Shown here: piece by piece, positions 10,080-22,889 of the stretch
Layout of the letters: the number at the start of each line of letters is the position of its first letter
Numbering within the stretch: the stretch's first letter is position 1
DNA from: Dactylorhiza incarnata
Lineage: Eukaryota; Streptophyta; Magnoliopsida; Asparagales; Orchidaceae
Length of the DNA: 64,000 nucleotides
Direction: 5' to 3'
Assembly: GCA_033032865.1 (NCBI GenBank)
Contig: JAWHQI010000273.1
Span: forward strand, 744,001-808,000
The notes under the pieces: generated by a model
What the model saw: the letters and a program-made list of their open reading frames with translations, nothing else
Told to the model about the DNA's origin: nothing
The model's database searches: none
Translations under genes and position numbers: made by a program

Positions 10080-13000
10080 TCACAAGTACCTGAAGGGAAC
10101 TTGCGAACATCGGCTCACTTTGTCCTCTGAGGTTGACTAGTAATCACCTACTAGTCTCTGAGGAGAACTCGATAAGTAAAGAAAGAACGTGGCGCGAGTA
10201 CCTGAAGAGAACTCGCGAATACCTGCTAACATCTGCAAAAGAGAACTCAAAGCAGGTATAAGAGAAATTATAACACGAGTACCTGAAGAGAACTCGCGAG
10301 CACCTGCTAATCTCTGCAAAAGAGAACTCACAGCAAGTAAAAAACATAACGCGAGTACCTGAAGAGACCTTGCGAACACCTGCTAATCTCTGCAAAAGAG
10401 AACTCAAAGCAGGTATAAAACATAACGCGAGTACCTGAAGAGACCTCGTGAACACCTGTTAATCTCTGCAAAAGAGAACTCAAAGCAGGTATAAAACATA
10501 ACGCGAGTACCTGAAGAGACCTCGCGAATATTTGCCAATCTTTGCAAAAAGAGAACTCAAAGCAGGTATAATACATAATGTGAGTACCTGAAGAGAACTC
10601 GCGAATACCTGCTAATCTCTGCAAAAGAGAAGCCAAAGCAGATATAAAACATAATGCGAGTACCTGAAGAGAACTCGCGAACACCTGCTAATCTCTGCAA
10701 AAGAGAGCTCAAAGCAGGTATAAAATATAATATAACGCGAGTACCTGAAGAGACCTCGCGAATACCTGCTAATCTCTGCAAAAGAGAACTCACAGCAGGT
10801 ATAAAACATAACACGAGTACCTGAAGAGAACTCGCGAATACCTGCTAACCTCTACAAAGGAGAACTCGAAGCAGGTATAAAATATAATATAACGCGAGTA
10901 CCTGAAGAGACCTCGCGAATACCTGCTAATCTCTGCAAAAGAGAACTCACAGCAGGTATAAAACATAACGCGAGTACCTGAAGAGACCTAGCGAACACCT
11001 GCTAATCTCTGCAAAAGAGAACTTAAAGGCAGGTAAAAGACATAACGCGAGTACCTGAAGAGACCTCGCGACACCTGCTAATCTCTGCAAAAACAGAACA
11101 TAAAGCAGGTACAAAACATAACGCGAGTACCTGAAGAGACCTCGCGAACACCTGCTAATCTCTGCAAAAGAGAACTCAAAGCAGGTATAAAATATAACGC
11201 GAGTACCTGAAGAGACCTCGCGAACACCTGCTAATCTCTGCAAAAGAGAACTCAAAGCAGGTATAAAATATAATATAACGCGAGTACCTGAAGAGAACTC
11301 GCGAATACCTGCTAATCTCTGCAAAAGAGAACTCACAGCAGGTATAAAACATAACGCGAGTACCTGAAGAGAACTCACGAATACCTGCTAACCTCTACAA
11401 AGGAGAACTCAAAACAGGCATAAACATAACGTGAGTACCTGAAAAGAACTCGCGAACACCTGTTAATCTCTTGCAAAAGAGAACTCAAAACAGGTATTAA
11501 ATATAACGCGAGTACCTGAATAGACCTCGCGAATACCTGTCAATCTCTGCAAAAGAGAACTCAAAGCAGGTATAATACATAATGCGAGTACCTGAAGAGA
11601 ACTCGCGAATACCTGCTAATCTCTGCAAAAGTGAAGTCAAAGCAGATATAAAACATAACGCGAGTACCTGAAGAAAACTCGCGAACACCTGCTAATTTCT
11701 TCAAAAGAGAAGTCAAAGCAGATATAAAACATAACGCGAGTACCTGAAGAGAACTCGCGAACACCTGCTAATTTCTGCAAAAGAGAACTCAAAGCAGGTA
11801 TAAAATATAACGCGAGTACCTGAAGAGAACTCGCAAACACCTGCTAATCTCGGCAAATGAGAACTCAAAGCAGGTATAAAATATAATATAACGCGGGTAC
11901 CTGAAGAGACCTCGCGAATACCTGCTAATCTCTGCAAAAGAGAACTCACAGCAGGTATAAAACATAACGCGAGTACTGAAGAGAACTCGCGAATACCTGC
12001 TAACCTCTACAAAGGAGAACTCGAAGCAGGCATAAACATAACGCGAGTACCTGAAGAGAACTCGCGAACACCTGCTAATCTCTGCAAAAGAGAACTCAAA
12101 GCAGGTATAAAATATAACGCGAGTACCTGAAGAGACCTCGCGAATACTTGCCAATCTCTGCAAAAAGAGAACTCAAAGCAGGTATAATACATAATGCGAG
12201 TACCTGAAGAGAACTCGCGAACACCTGCTAATCTCTGCAAAAGAGAACTTAAAGGCAGGTAAAAGACATAACGCGAGTACCTGAAGAGACCTCGCGAATA
12301 CCTGCTAATCTCTGCAAAAACAGAACATAAAGCAGGTATAAAACATAACGCGAGTACCTGAAGAGAACTCACAAACACCTGCTAATCTCTGCAAAAGAGA
12401 GCTCAAAGCAGGTATAAATTATAATATAACGCGAGTACCTGAAGAGACCTCGCGAATACCTGCTAATCTCTGCAAAAGAGAACTCACAGCAGGTATAAAA
12501 CATACGCGAGTACCTGAAGAGACCTCGCTAATACTTGCCAATCTCTGCAAAAAGAGAACTCAAAGCAGGTATAATACATAATGCGAGTACCTGAAGAGAA
12601 CTCGCGAACACCTGCTAATCTCTGCAAAAGAGAACTTAAAGGCAGGTAAAAGACATAACGCGAGTACCTGAAGAGACCTCGCGACGCCTGCTAATCTCTG
12701 CAAAAACAGAACATAAAGCAGGTATAAAACATAATGCGAGTACCTGAAGAGACCTCGCGAACACCTGCTAATCTCTGCAAAAGAGAACTCAAAGCAGGTA
12801 TAAAATATAACGCGAGTACCTGAAGAGACCTCGCGAACACCTGCTAATCTTTGCAAAAGAGAACTCAAAGCAGGTATAAAATATAATATAACGCGAGTAC
12901 CTGAAGAGAACTCGCGAATACCTGCTAATCTCTGCAAAAGAGAACTCACAGCAGGTATAAAACATAACGCGAGTACCTGAAGAGAACTTACGAATACCTG

Positions 13001-16000
13001 CTAACCTCTACAAAGGAGAACTCAAAGCAGGTATAAAACATAACACGAGTACCTGAAGAGAACTCGCGAATACCTACTAATCTCTGCAAAAGAGAACTCA
13101 AAGCAGGTATACAATATAACGCGAGTACCTGAAGAGAACTCGCGAACACCTGCTAATCTCTGCAAAAGAGAACTTAAAGGCAGGTAAAAGACATAACGCG
13201 AGTACCTGAAGAGACCTCACGAATACCTGCTAATCTCTGCGAAAACAGAACATAAAGCAGGTATAAAACATAACGCGAGTACCTGAAGAGAACTCGCAAA
13301 CACCTGCTAATCTCTGCAAAAGAGAGCTCAAAGCAGGTATAAAATATAATATAACGCGAGTACCTGAAGAGACCTCGCGAATACCTGCTAATCTCTGCAA
13401 AAGAGAACTCACAGCAGGTATAAAACATAACGCGAGTACCTGAAGAGACCTCGCGAATACTTGCCAATCTCTGCAAAAAGAGAACTCAAAGCAGGTATAA
13501 TACATAATGCGAGTACCTGAAGAGAACTCGCGAACACCTGCTAATCTCTGCAAAAGAGAACTTAAAGGCAGGTAAAAGACATAACGCGAGTACCTGAAGA
13601 GACCTCGCGACGCCTGCTAATCTCTGCAAAAACAGAACATAAAGCAGGTATAAAACATAACGCGAGTACCTGAAGAGACCTCGCGAACACCTGCTAATCT
13701 CTGCAAAAGAGAACTCAAAGCAGGTATAAAATATAACGCGAGTACCTGAAGAGACCTCGCGAACACCTGCTAATCTTTGCAAAAGAGAACTCAAAGCAGG
13801 TATAAAATAAAATATAACGCGAGTACCTAAAGAGAACTCGCGAATACCTGCTAATCTCTACAAAAGAGAACTCACAGCAGGTATAAAACATAACGCGAGT
13901 ACCTGAAGAGAACTCACGAATACCTTCTAACCTCTACAAAGGAGAACTCAAAGCAGGTATAAAACATAACACGAGTACCTGAAGAGAACTCGCGAATACC
14001 TGCTAATCTCTGCAAAAGAGAACTCAAAGCAGGTATACAATATAACGCGAGTACCTGAAGAGAACTCGCAAACACCTTCAAATCTCTGCAAAAGAGAACT
14101 TAAAGGCAGGTAAAAGACATATCGCGAGTACCTGAAGAGACCTCGCGAATACCTGCTAATCTCTGCAAAAACAGAACATAAAGTAGGTATAAAACATAAC
14201 GCGAGTACCTGAAGAGAACTCGCAAACACCTGCTAATCTCTGCAAAAGAGAGCTCAAAGAAGGTATAAAATATAATATAACGCGAGTACCTGAAGAGACC
14301 TCGCGAATACCTGCTAATCTCTGCAAAAGAGAACTCACAGCAGGTATAAAACATAACGCGAGTACCTGAAGAGACCTCGCGAATACTTGCCAATCTCTGC
14401 AAAAAGAGAACTCAAAGCAGGTATAATACATAATGCGAGTACCTGAAGAGAACTCGCGAACACCTGCTAATCTCTGCAAAAGAGAACTTAAAGGCAGGTA
14501 AAAGACATAACGCGAGTACCTGAAGAGACCTCGCGACGCCTGCTAATCTCTGCAAAAACAGAACATAAAGCAGGAATAAAACATAATGCGAGTACCTGAA
14601 GAGACCTCGCGAACACCTGCTAATCTCTGCAAAAGAGAACTCAAAGCAGGTATAAAATATAACGCGAGTACCTGAAGTGACCTCGCGAACACCTGCTAAT
14701 CTTTGCAAAAGAGAACTCAAAGCAGGTATAAAATATAATATAACGCGAGTACCTGAAGAGAACTCGCGAATACCTGCTAATCTCTGCAAAAGAGAACTCA
14801 CAGCAGGTATAAAACATAACGCGAGTACCTGAAGAGAACTCACGAATACCTGCTAACCTCTACAAAGGAGAACTCAAAGCAGGTATAAAACATAACACGA
14901 GTACCTGAAGAGAACTCGCGAATACCTGCTAATCTCTGCAAAAGAGAACTCAAAGCAGGTATACAATATAACGCGAGTACCTGAAGAGAACTCGCGAACA
15001 CCTGCTAATCTCTGCAAAAGAGAACTTAAAGGCAGGTAAAAGACATAACGCGAGTACCTGAAGAGACCTCGCGAATACCTGCTAATCTCTGCAAAAACAG
15101 AACATAAAGCAGGTATAAAACATAACGCGAGTACCTGAAGAGAACTCGCAAACACCTGCTAATCTCTGCAAAAGAGAGCTCAAAGCAGGTATAAAATATA
15201 ATATAACACGAGTACCTGAAGAGACCTCGCGAATACCTGCTAATCTCTGCAAAAGAGAACTCACAGCAGGTATAAAACATAACGCGAGTACCTGAAGAGA
15301 CCTCGCGAATACTTGCCAATCTCTGCAAAAAGAGAACTCAAAGCAGGTATAATACATAATGCGAGTACCTGAAGAGAACTCGCGAACACCTGTTAATCTC
15401 TGCAAAAGAGAACTTAAAGGCAGGTAAAAGACATAACGCGAGTACCTGAAGAGACCTCGCGACGCCTGCTAATCTCTGCAAAAACAGAACATAAAGCAGG
15501 TATAAAACATAACGCGAGTACCTGAAGAGACCTCGCGAACACCTGCTAATCTCTGCAAAAGAGAACTCAAAGCAGGTATAAAATATAACGCGAGTACCTG
15601 AAGAGACCTCGCGAACACCTGCTAATCTTTGCAAAAGAGAACTCAAAGCAGGTATAAAATATAATATAACACGAGTACCTGAAGAGACCTCGCGAATACC
15701 TGCTAATCTCTGCAAAAGAGAACTCACAGCTGGTATAAAACATAACGCGAGTACCTGAAGAGACCTCGCGAATACTTGCCAATCTCTGCAAAAAGAGAGC
15801 TCAAAGCAGGTATAATACATAATTCGAGTACCTGAAGAGAACTCGCGAACACCTGCTAATCTCTGCAAAAGAGAACTTAAAGGCAGGTAAAAGACATAAC
15901 GCGAGTACCTGAAGAGACCTCGCGACGCCTGCTAATCTCTGCAAAAACAGAACATAAAGCAGGTATAAAACATAACGCGAGTACCTGAAGAGACCTCGCG

Positions 16001-19000
16001 AACACCTGCTAATCTCTGCAAAAGAGAACTCAAAGCAGGTATAAAATATAACGCGAGTACCTGAAGAGACCTCGCGAACACCTGCTAATCTCTGCAAAAG
16101 AGAACTCAAAGCAGGTATAAAATATAATATAACGCGAGTACCTGAAGAGAACTCGCGAATACCTGCTAATCTCTGCAAAAGAGAACTCACAGCAGGTATA
16201 AAACATAACGCGAGTACCTGAAGAGAACTCACGAATACCTGCTAACCTCTACAAAGGAGAACTCAAAGCAGGTATAAAACATAACACGAGTACCTGAAGA
16301 GAACTCGCGAATACCTGCTAATCTCTGCAAAAGAGAACTCAAAGCAGGTATACAATATAACGCGAGTACCTGAAGAGAACTCGCGAACACCTTCAAATCT
16401 CTGCAAAAGAGAACTTAAAGGCAGGTAAAAGACATAACGCGAGTACCTGAAGAGACCTCGCGAATACCTGCTAATCTCTGCAAAAACAGAACATAAAGCA
16501 GGTATAAAACATAACGTGAGTACCTGAAGAGAACTCGCAAACACCTGCTAATCTCTGCAAAAGAGAGCTCAAAGCATGTATAAAATATAATATAACGCGA
16601 GTACCTGAAGAGACCTCGCGAATACCTGCTAATCTCAAAAGAGAACTTAAAACAGGTATAAAACAAACTACAATGCGAGTACCTGAAGAGAACTCGCGAA
16701 CACCTGTCAATCTCTGCACAGGAGAACTTAAAACAGGTGTAAAGCAAACTACAACGCGAGTACCTGAAGAGACCTCGCGAACACCTGCTAATCTCTGCAA
16801 AAGAGAACTCAAAGCAAGTATGAAATATAACATAACGCGAGTACCTGAAGAGAACTCGCGGACACCTGCTAATCTCTGCAAAAGAGAACTCAAAGCAGGT
16901 ATAAAACATAACGCGAGTACCTGAAGAGACCTCGTGAACACCTGCTAATCTCTGCAAAAGAGAACTCACAGCAGGTATAAAACATAACGCGAGTACCTGA
17001 AGAGAACTCGCGAACACCTGCTAATCTCAAAAGAGAACTTAAAACAGGTATAAAACAAACTACAATGCGAGTACCTGAAGAGAACTCGCGAACACCTGTC
17101 AATCTCTGCACAGGAGAACTTAAAACAGGTGTAAAGCAAACTACAACGCGAGTACCCGAAGAGAACTCGCGAACACCTGTCAATCTCTGCACAGGAGAAC
17201 TTAAAACAGGTGTAAAGCAAACTACAACGCGAGTACCTGAAGAGACCTCACGAACACCTGCTAATCTCTGCAAAAGAGAACTCAAAGCAAGTATGAAATA
17301 TAACATAACGCGAGTACCTGAAGAGAACTCGCGGACACCTGCTAATCTCTGCAAAAGAGAACTCAAAGCAGGTATAAAACATAACGCGAGTACCTGAAGA
17401 GACCTCGCGAACACCTGCTAATCTTTGCAAAAGAGAACTCACAGCAGGTATAAAACATAACGCGAGTACCTGAAGAGAACTCGCGAACACCTGCTAATAT
17501 TAAAAGAGAACTTAAAACATGTATAAAACAAACTACAATGCGAGTACCTGAAGAGAACTCGCGAACACCTGTCAATCTCTGCAAAGGAGAACTTAAAATA
17601 GGTGTAAAGCAAACTACAACGCGAGTACCCGAAGAGAACTCGCGAACACCTGTCAATCTCTGCACAGGAGAACTTAAAACAGGTGTAAAGCAAACTACAA
17701 CGCGAGTACCTGAAGAGACCTCGCGAACACCTGCTAATCTCTGCAAAAGAGAACTCAAAGCAAGTATGAAATATAACATAACGCGAGTACCTGAAGAGAA
17801 CTCGCGGACACCTGCTAATCTCTGCAAAAGAGAACTCAAAGCAGGTATAAAACATAACGCGAGTACCTGAAGAGACCACGCGAACACCTGCTAATCTCTA
17901 CAAAAGAGAACTCACAGCAGGTATAAAACATAACGCGAGTACCTGAAGAGAACTCGCGAACACCTGCTAATCTCAAAAGAGAACTTAAAACAGGTATAAA
18001 ACAAACTACAATGCGAGTACCTGAAGAGAACTCGCGAACACCTGTCAATCTCTGCACAGGAGAACTTAAAACAGGTGTAAAGCAAACTACAACGCGAGTA
18101 CCCGAAGAGACCTCGCGAACACCTGCTAATCTCTGCAAAAGAGAACTCAAAGCAAGTATGAAATATAACATAACGCGAGTACCTGAAGAGAACTCGCGGA
18201 CACCTGCTAATCTCTGCAAAAGAGAACTCAAAGCAGGTATAAAACATAACGCGAGTACCTGAAGAGAACTCGCGAACACCTGCTAATCTCAAAAGAGAAC
18301 TTAAAACAGGTATAAAACAAACTACAATACGAGTACCTGAAGAGAACTCGCGAATACCTGCTAATCTCTGCAAAAAGAGAACATAAAGCAGGTATAAAAC
18401 AATCTATAATGCGAGTACCTGAAGAGAACTCGCGAATACCTGCTAATCTCTGCAAAAAGAGAACATAAAGCAGGTATAAAACAATCTATAACGCGAGTAC
18501 CTGAAGAGAACTCGCAAACACCTGCTAATCTCTGCAAAAGAGAACTCAAAACAGGTATAAAATAATCTATAACGCGAGTACCTGAAGAGAACTCGCGAAT
18601 ACCTACTAATCTCTGCAAAAAAAGAGAACATAAAGCAGGTATAAAACAATCTATAATGCGAGTACCTTTAGAGAACTCGCGAATACCTGCTAATCTCTGC
18701 AAAAAGAGAACATAAAGCAGGTATAAAACAATCTATAATGCGAGTACCTTTAGAGAACTCGCGAATACCTGCTAATTTCTGCAAAAGAGAACTCAAAGTA
18801 GGTACGAAATATAACGCGAGTACCTGAAGAGAACTCGCAAACACCTGCTAATCTCTGCAAAAGAGAACTCAAAGCAGGTATAAAATAATCTATAACGCGA
18901 GTACCTGAAGAGAACTCACGAATACCTGCTAATCTCTGCAAAAAGAGAACATAAAGCAGGTATAAAACAATCTATAATGCGAGTACCTTTAGAGAACTTG

Positions 19001-19220
19001 CGAATACCTGCTAATCTCTGCAAAAAGAGAACATAAAGCAGGTATAAAACAATCTATAATGCGAGTACCTTTAGAGAACTCGCGAATACCTGCTAATCTC
19101 TGCAAAAAGAGAACATAAAGCAGGTATAAAACAATTTATAATGCGAGTACCTTTAGAGAACTCGCGAATACCTGCTAATCTCTGCAAAAAGAGAACATAA
19201 AGCAGGTATAAATGAATTTA
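10080..19220. repeat. Giant 76-79-bp satellite array inside element B
   Basis: About 120 tandem copies of a roughly 76-bp unit. Each unit holds two inverted repeats: GCGAGT...ACTCGC around ACCTGAAGAG, and ACCTGCT...AGCAGGT enclosing TCTCTGCAAAAGAGA. Variants keep pairing: ACACCTGT goes with ACAGGTGT, and ATACCTGCT with AGCAGGTAT. Higher-order structure: the marker GCGACGCCTG occurs at 12681, 13607, 14533 and 15459 (exactly 926 bp apart) and again at 15922 (463). Further right, CAATGCGAG recurs at 16671, 17063, 17536 and 18009 (392, 473, 473). Open frames across the array are by-products. Tandem repeats in this region of Tat/Ogre elements are known as a source of satellites. Confidence 0.95.
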
Positions 19221-19816
19221 TAATTATTAGTCTTCGCTATTTTACTTACTTGTGGATATTCATATGCGATCTTCTGTTTTAGCGTCATTCCTTATAAAAC
19301 TTCAAATCCTTTCTGAAAAACCTCCAGGGAAAAGATATCTCCAAAAGAATAATTGTCCAGTTATCATGAAATGTTGCCCTGACGGTTTATCATTTTAGTT
19401 CTAAAGTAGATCCTGATTGGCTCAGTGAAGATGAATCGCGGGCTGAAACTGCCAGAGATTATATCTTCATAAGCTCTGATTGTAAGCAATGAGCCGTGCA
19501 GTTAGAGCAATCCAGAGGATTAATAAGTCCATTTCCCGACTATTAGAGTGAAAGAATACTGCCTTGTGGTTTCCTGTAATAGCCCGCTTTCCAGCTTTAA
19601 AGCCAGATACGTTTTACCCACTTGGCTAGCATATTATGCAGCCATTTTTCATAACCTATAGTACTCTTTCAAACCGATCGGCTTGATAGATAAAACCGCC
19701 TGGTCTAAAAGTTTTTCAACTTTTAAATGACCAAGTGGGCCAATATTTGTACCTGTTAGATAAAACCGCTTGATAGATAATTTTCCTGTAAGGAAAAAGG
19801 AATGGCTACAGACTCA
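19221..19816. other. Element B unique noncoding segment
   Basis: Between the satellite and the hairpin repeats. The right part (from about 19640, with TAAAACCGCTTGATAGATA and CCTGTAAGGAAAAAGGA) resembles element A near 24720-24770. I see no gene or structure in the left part. Confidence 0.5.
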
Positions 19817-20217
19817 GATGACCAAGTGGGCAGGTGGGCCTAGGCGGCGAACATTGCTTTCCTCAAGTGGTCATAAGAGCTATAGAAATAAAGAAAAAGG
19901 AAGTACAGACCCAGATGACCAAGTGGGCAGGTGGGCCTAGGCGGCGAACATTGCTTTCCTCAAGTGGTCATAAGGGCTGTAAACGACTCAACTGCTCTCT
20001 TGCCTAGGGTTACAAGCCGAGTTGATCAATTGGGCAGGTGGGCCTAGGCGGCGAACATTGCTTTCCTCAGAGAGATCAACTCAGTTGTGGGTCCCGCTTA
20101 GGCATCGCTTGAGAGTACCTAGGAGTATTCTATGGTCACAGACTAAGATGATCAGTTGGGCAGGTGTGGTTATGCCGCGGAGGCTATACCGACATTGCTT
20201 TCCTCAGAAAGATCATC
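19817..20217 (-). repeat. Four hairpin repeats with covarying stems in element B
   Basis: Copies at 19817-19875, 19914-19971, 20020-20081 and 20147-20217 share the core TGGGCAGGTGGGCC...GAACATTGCTTTCCTCA, bounded by pairing arms that differ between copies yet still pair: ATGACC/GGTCAT, AGTTGATC/GATCAACT, GATGATC/GATCATC. The fourth copy has a rearranged core (GTGTGGTTATGCCGCGG). Element A has three more. Compensatory arm changes suggest a selected RNA structure; strand is given as element sense. Confidence 0.75.
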
Positions 20218-20580
20218 AAAGCTGTAACTATATCCCTCTCGGGGCATGATAGAGCCAACATTCACCTAGACCTCCCTTGATGCAGGGGTGTGTCGGATAT
20301 CAGCCGGGATCCAAGGTTCCGAAGACCACCGCACGGGAATTGGCAAGCTACCACTACACGTGTGCGAAAACTCCCCGCTACACATGATCTTCGTGGTTTT
20401 ACACTAATGACTACAATCCGAGGGGGTTCGAGCAGAACTTGGCGATGTCTCCATGGTTCAGTGAGTTTGATAATAAGGAACAGACAAGTCACAAGGAAGA
20501 GTGTTAGTGTTGTATCCACTTCATTCGATATCAAAATACAAACAAATGAGAGCATTATCATTAAGGATAGAACCGTTTTG
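20218..20580 (-). other. Conserved noncoding segment shared with element A
   Basis: Matches element A at about 25070-25440, with shared landmarks GGGGCATGATAGAGC, CCTCCCTTGATGCAGGGG, GCAAGCTACCACTACA and ATCCGAGGGGGTTCGAGC. No conserved reading frame was recognised. It ends at the deletion junction with the gag fragment. Confidence 0.6.
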
Positions 20581-20581
20581 A

Positions 20582-21060
20582 AGACCACCGCACTAGTCTT
20601 ATAGTTGCTTCATCTTGAACTGAGGTTCTTAGTGAAGTAGCCGCCTCAAACGCTTGTAGATGAAAAACTGGATCACTTATTCCAGAATAGACTGGTAGCC
20701 TCGGTTCAACTCGGAAGTGTCTCTCAACAAATTTTGTTTAATAATGGTAAGGATCTTGGTATTATCCTGCAAGAAAAGTTAGCCCATCAACTTGATATGG
20801 AGAATTACTCATACACACCTTATAGAACTCATGGCGAGGAATAGAGAGCTTTTCTGCTTCAAATCGCGCCCAATGTTCTATATGATTGCCGAAAAGTTTG
20901 TCATTGGTAGTTGTTGCAGCATGAAGTTGAGAATCCACTTGTTCTTTGAGTGGAATGTTCTCCGCTAATAGGTGATGGATGTCATTGTTTTGCACACGCA
21001 TTTCTGGGTGATCGGAGGGATGCCCGAGGCCCTTGGACGGATGATCCATGAAAACAGAAA
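20582..21060 (-). pseudogene. Element B gag fragment
   Basis: The - strand holds the gag block SDPVFHLQAFEAA (about 20635-20676), matching SDPAIHLQAFESA of element A's gag. Upstream is an open stretch from 21049 with KEQVDSQLHAATTTNDKLFG, in the position of A's charged gag N-terminus. The fragment stops right after the block that in A reads ATKCKLLV, where the sequence switches to the end-of-pol/downstream region. Nearly all of gag and all of pol are therefore deleted. No function is expected. Confidence 0.7.
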
Positions 21061-21306
21061 TTGCCGAAAGAGAAAAACTGAAATAACTTTCAAACGGAGC
21101 CGAATTTTTGAAATCCGAGGGCTAAAAAGTGCTTGAACGGGGAACCCGGTTCAATTTTTGGATAGTTCAGCTCGATCCGGTCGCGTCGGGCTTTGAATTT
21201 CTGAATTCCGACACCCAGATCAAAAGTTATGGCCGTTTCAAGATTGAGTGTATTTTAGGCCAAATCTCGCATCTTCATCGCAACTGTTGTTCATCAACCA
21301 CTCACA

Positions 21307-21326
21307 ATCTGAAGGTCGCGTGTTTC
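21307..21326 (-). other. Element B primer-binding site (internal tRNA-Phe)
   Basis: Directly inside the 5' LTR the + strand reads ATCTGAAGGTCGCGTGTT (21307-21324), then TC and the LTR. This is identical to part of plant tRNA-Phe (variable loop and T arm), so the element RNA can pair with the inside of that tRNA rather than its CCA end. Confidence 0.7.
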
Positions 21327-22884
21327 TGTTGAATCCAAAATGGCACCTCCACGATCTACTCGAGGAAATAGGTAGAAAAGGAGGCCGCGAGCAACTGGTT
21401 ACTTGAGTCGCGAGTGAAGAGGGGAGAAGAGAAGAAGAGAGGGCCGCTAGCTTGCGGCGAGGCCAGACTTCGCCCGCCGCGGCAAATGCCACTCCTGCGA
21501 CGGGCTTTCCCTTTATTTAATAATCTGTATTACAGCTCATTGTGTTTAGTACATGGAAAATAGAATGAATACAAGAGAGTTGCGGGTAAGAAAAGAGTAA
21601 GCCGCGCGGGCTGTTTGCCGAGGTCGCTCGGCCTGGTCGCAGAGGTCGCTCGGCCTGTTCGCACAGCTCGCCCGGACAGGTCGCTCGGACAGGTCGCCCG
21701 GACAGGTCGCTCGGACAGGTCGCCCGGACAGGTCGCCCGGACAGGTCGCCCGGACAGGTCGCCCGGACAGGTCGCCCGGACAGGTCGCCCGGACAGGTCG
21801 CCCGGACAGGTCGCCCGGACAGGTCGCCCGGACAGGTCGCAACTTGGTGCGGATTGACTGTTTCTAGCCGCCGGTTTTGTCCCCCCACCTGCCTGTCCAT
21901 TCTTCATGGTCGAGGGTCCTATTTATAGGCTCTGGGTCGATGTCGTCACCTCCGGTGAGCCGGTGACTGGAGTTTCTACTCTCTTGGACTGAAGGAGGAG
22001 GCCGCCTACCCGCGCGGAATGAAGGAGGAGGCCGCCTACCCGCGCGGAATGAAGGAGGAGGCCGCCTACCCGCGCGGACTGAAGGAGGAGGCCGCCTACC
22101 CGCGCGGAATGAAGGAGGAGGCCGCCTACCCGCGCGGAATGAAGGAGGAGGCCGCCTACCCGCGCGGACTGAAGGAGGAGGCCGCCTACCCGCGCGGACT
22201 GAAGGAGGAGGCCGCCTACCCGCGCAGACTGAAGGAGGAGGCCACCTACCCGCGCGGACTGAAGGAGGAGGCCGCCTACCCGCGCGGACTGAAGGAGGAG
22301 GCCGCCTACCCGCGCGGACTGAAGGAGGAGGCCGCCTACCCGCGCGGACTGAAGGAGGAGGCCGCCTACCCGCGCAGACTGAAGAAGGAGGCCGCTTACC
22401 CGCGCAGACTGAAGGAGGAGGCCGCCTACCCACGCGGACTGAAGGAGGAGGCCGCCTACCCGCGCGGACTGAAGGAGGAGGCCGCCTACCTGCGCGGACT
22501 GAAGGAGGAGGCCGCCTACCCGCGCGGACTGAAGGAGGAGGCCGCCTACCCGCGTGGACTGAAGGAGGAGGCCGCCTACCCGCGCGGACTGAAGGAGGAG
22601 GCCGCCTACCAGCGCGGTCTGAAGGGAGGACCGCCCCACCTGGGCGACTTGAAGGGAGAAGCCGCCCCACCTGGGCAGTTTGAATGGAGAGGCCGCCCCA
22701 CTTGGGCGGTTTGAATGGAGAGGCCGCCCCAATTGGGCGGTTTGAAGGATGAGGCTGCCCCTTCTTACCACTTCGGGTGTAAAAAGTGCCTTCACGTGAG
22801 GTCTAATCCTTCCCGGGCGCATAATCTGCAAATATGTAGCAAAAGAGGCCTCCCAGGGTAGGATCACCGATTTCTGGGTCAACA
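21327..22884 (-). repeat. Element B 5' LTR
   Basis: 1558 bp, homologous over its full length to 8310-9872, with the same 13-bp (about 21663-21840) and 30-bp (about 21985-22614) arrays, which differ slightly in copy number. TATA box: rc of CTATTTATAG near 21919-21928. Conserved hairpin: 21472-21505. Confidence 0.93.
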
Positions 22885-22889
22885 TGCAC
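22885..22889. repeat. Target-site duplication of element B, right copy
   Basis: TGCAC after the LTR end GGGTCAACA; pairs with 8305-8309. Confidence 0.95.

Larger units (their letters stand above)
8310..22884 (-). mobile_element. Element B: non-autonomous Tat-type element carrying a 9-kb satellite
   Basis: LTRs 8310-9872 and 21327-22884 are flanked by TGCAC. Orientation is minus: the primer site lies at 21307-21326 inside the right LTR, and the TAATCCCCGC tract follows the left LTR, as in element A. There is no pol. The interior holds a giant tandem array (about 10080-19220), hairpin repeats (19817-20217), a conserved post-pol segment (20218-20580) and a gag fragment (20582-21060). B is an internal deletion derivative of an A-like element and must have been mobilised in trans. 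Confidence 0.93.

Noticed and set aside
10137..18941. Many 60-200-codon frames within the satellite
   Set aside because: They recur with the repeat period, overlap on both strands and end arbitrarily. No domain.
10080..19220. CRISPR-like array of regularly spaced repeats
   Set aside because: The units are contiguous and similar along their whole length with no unique spacers, and the context is a plant retroelement with LTRs and target duplications. It is a satellite.
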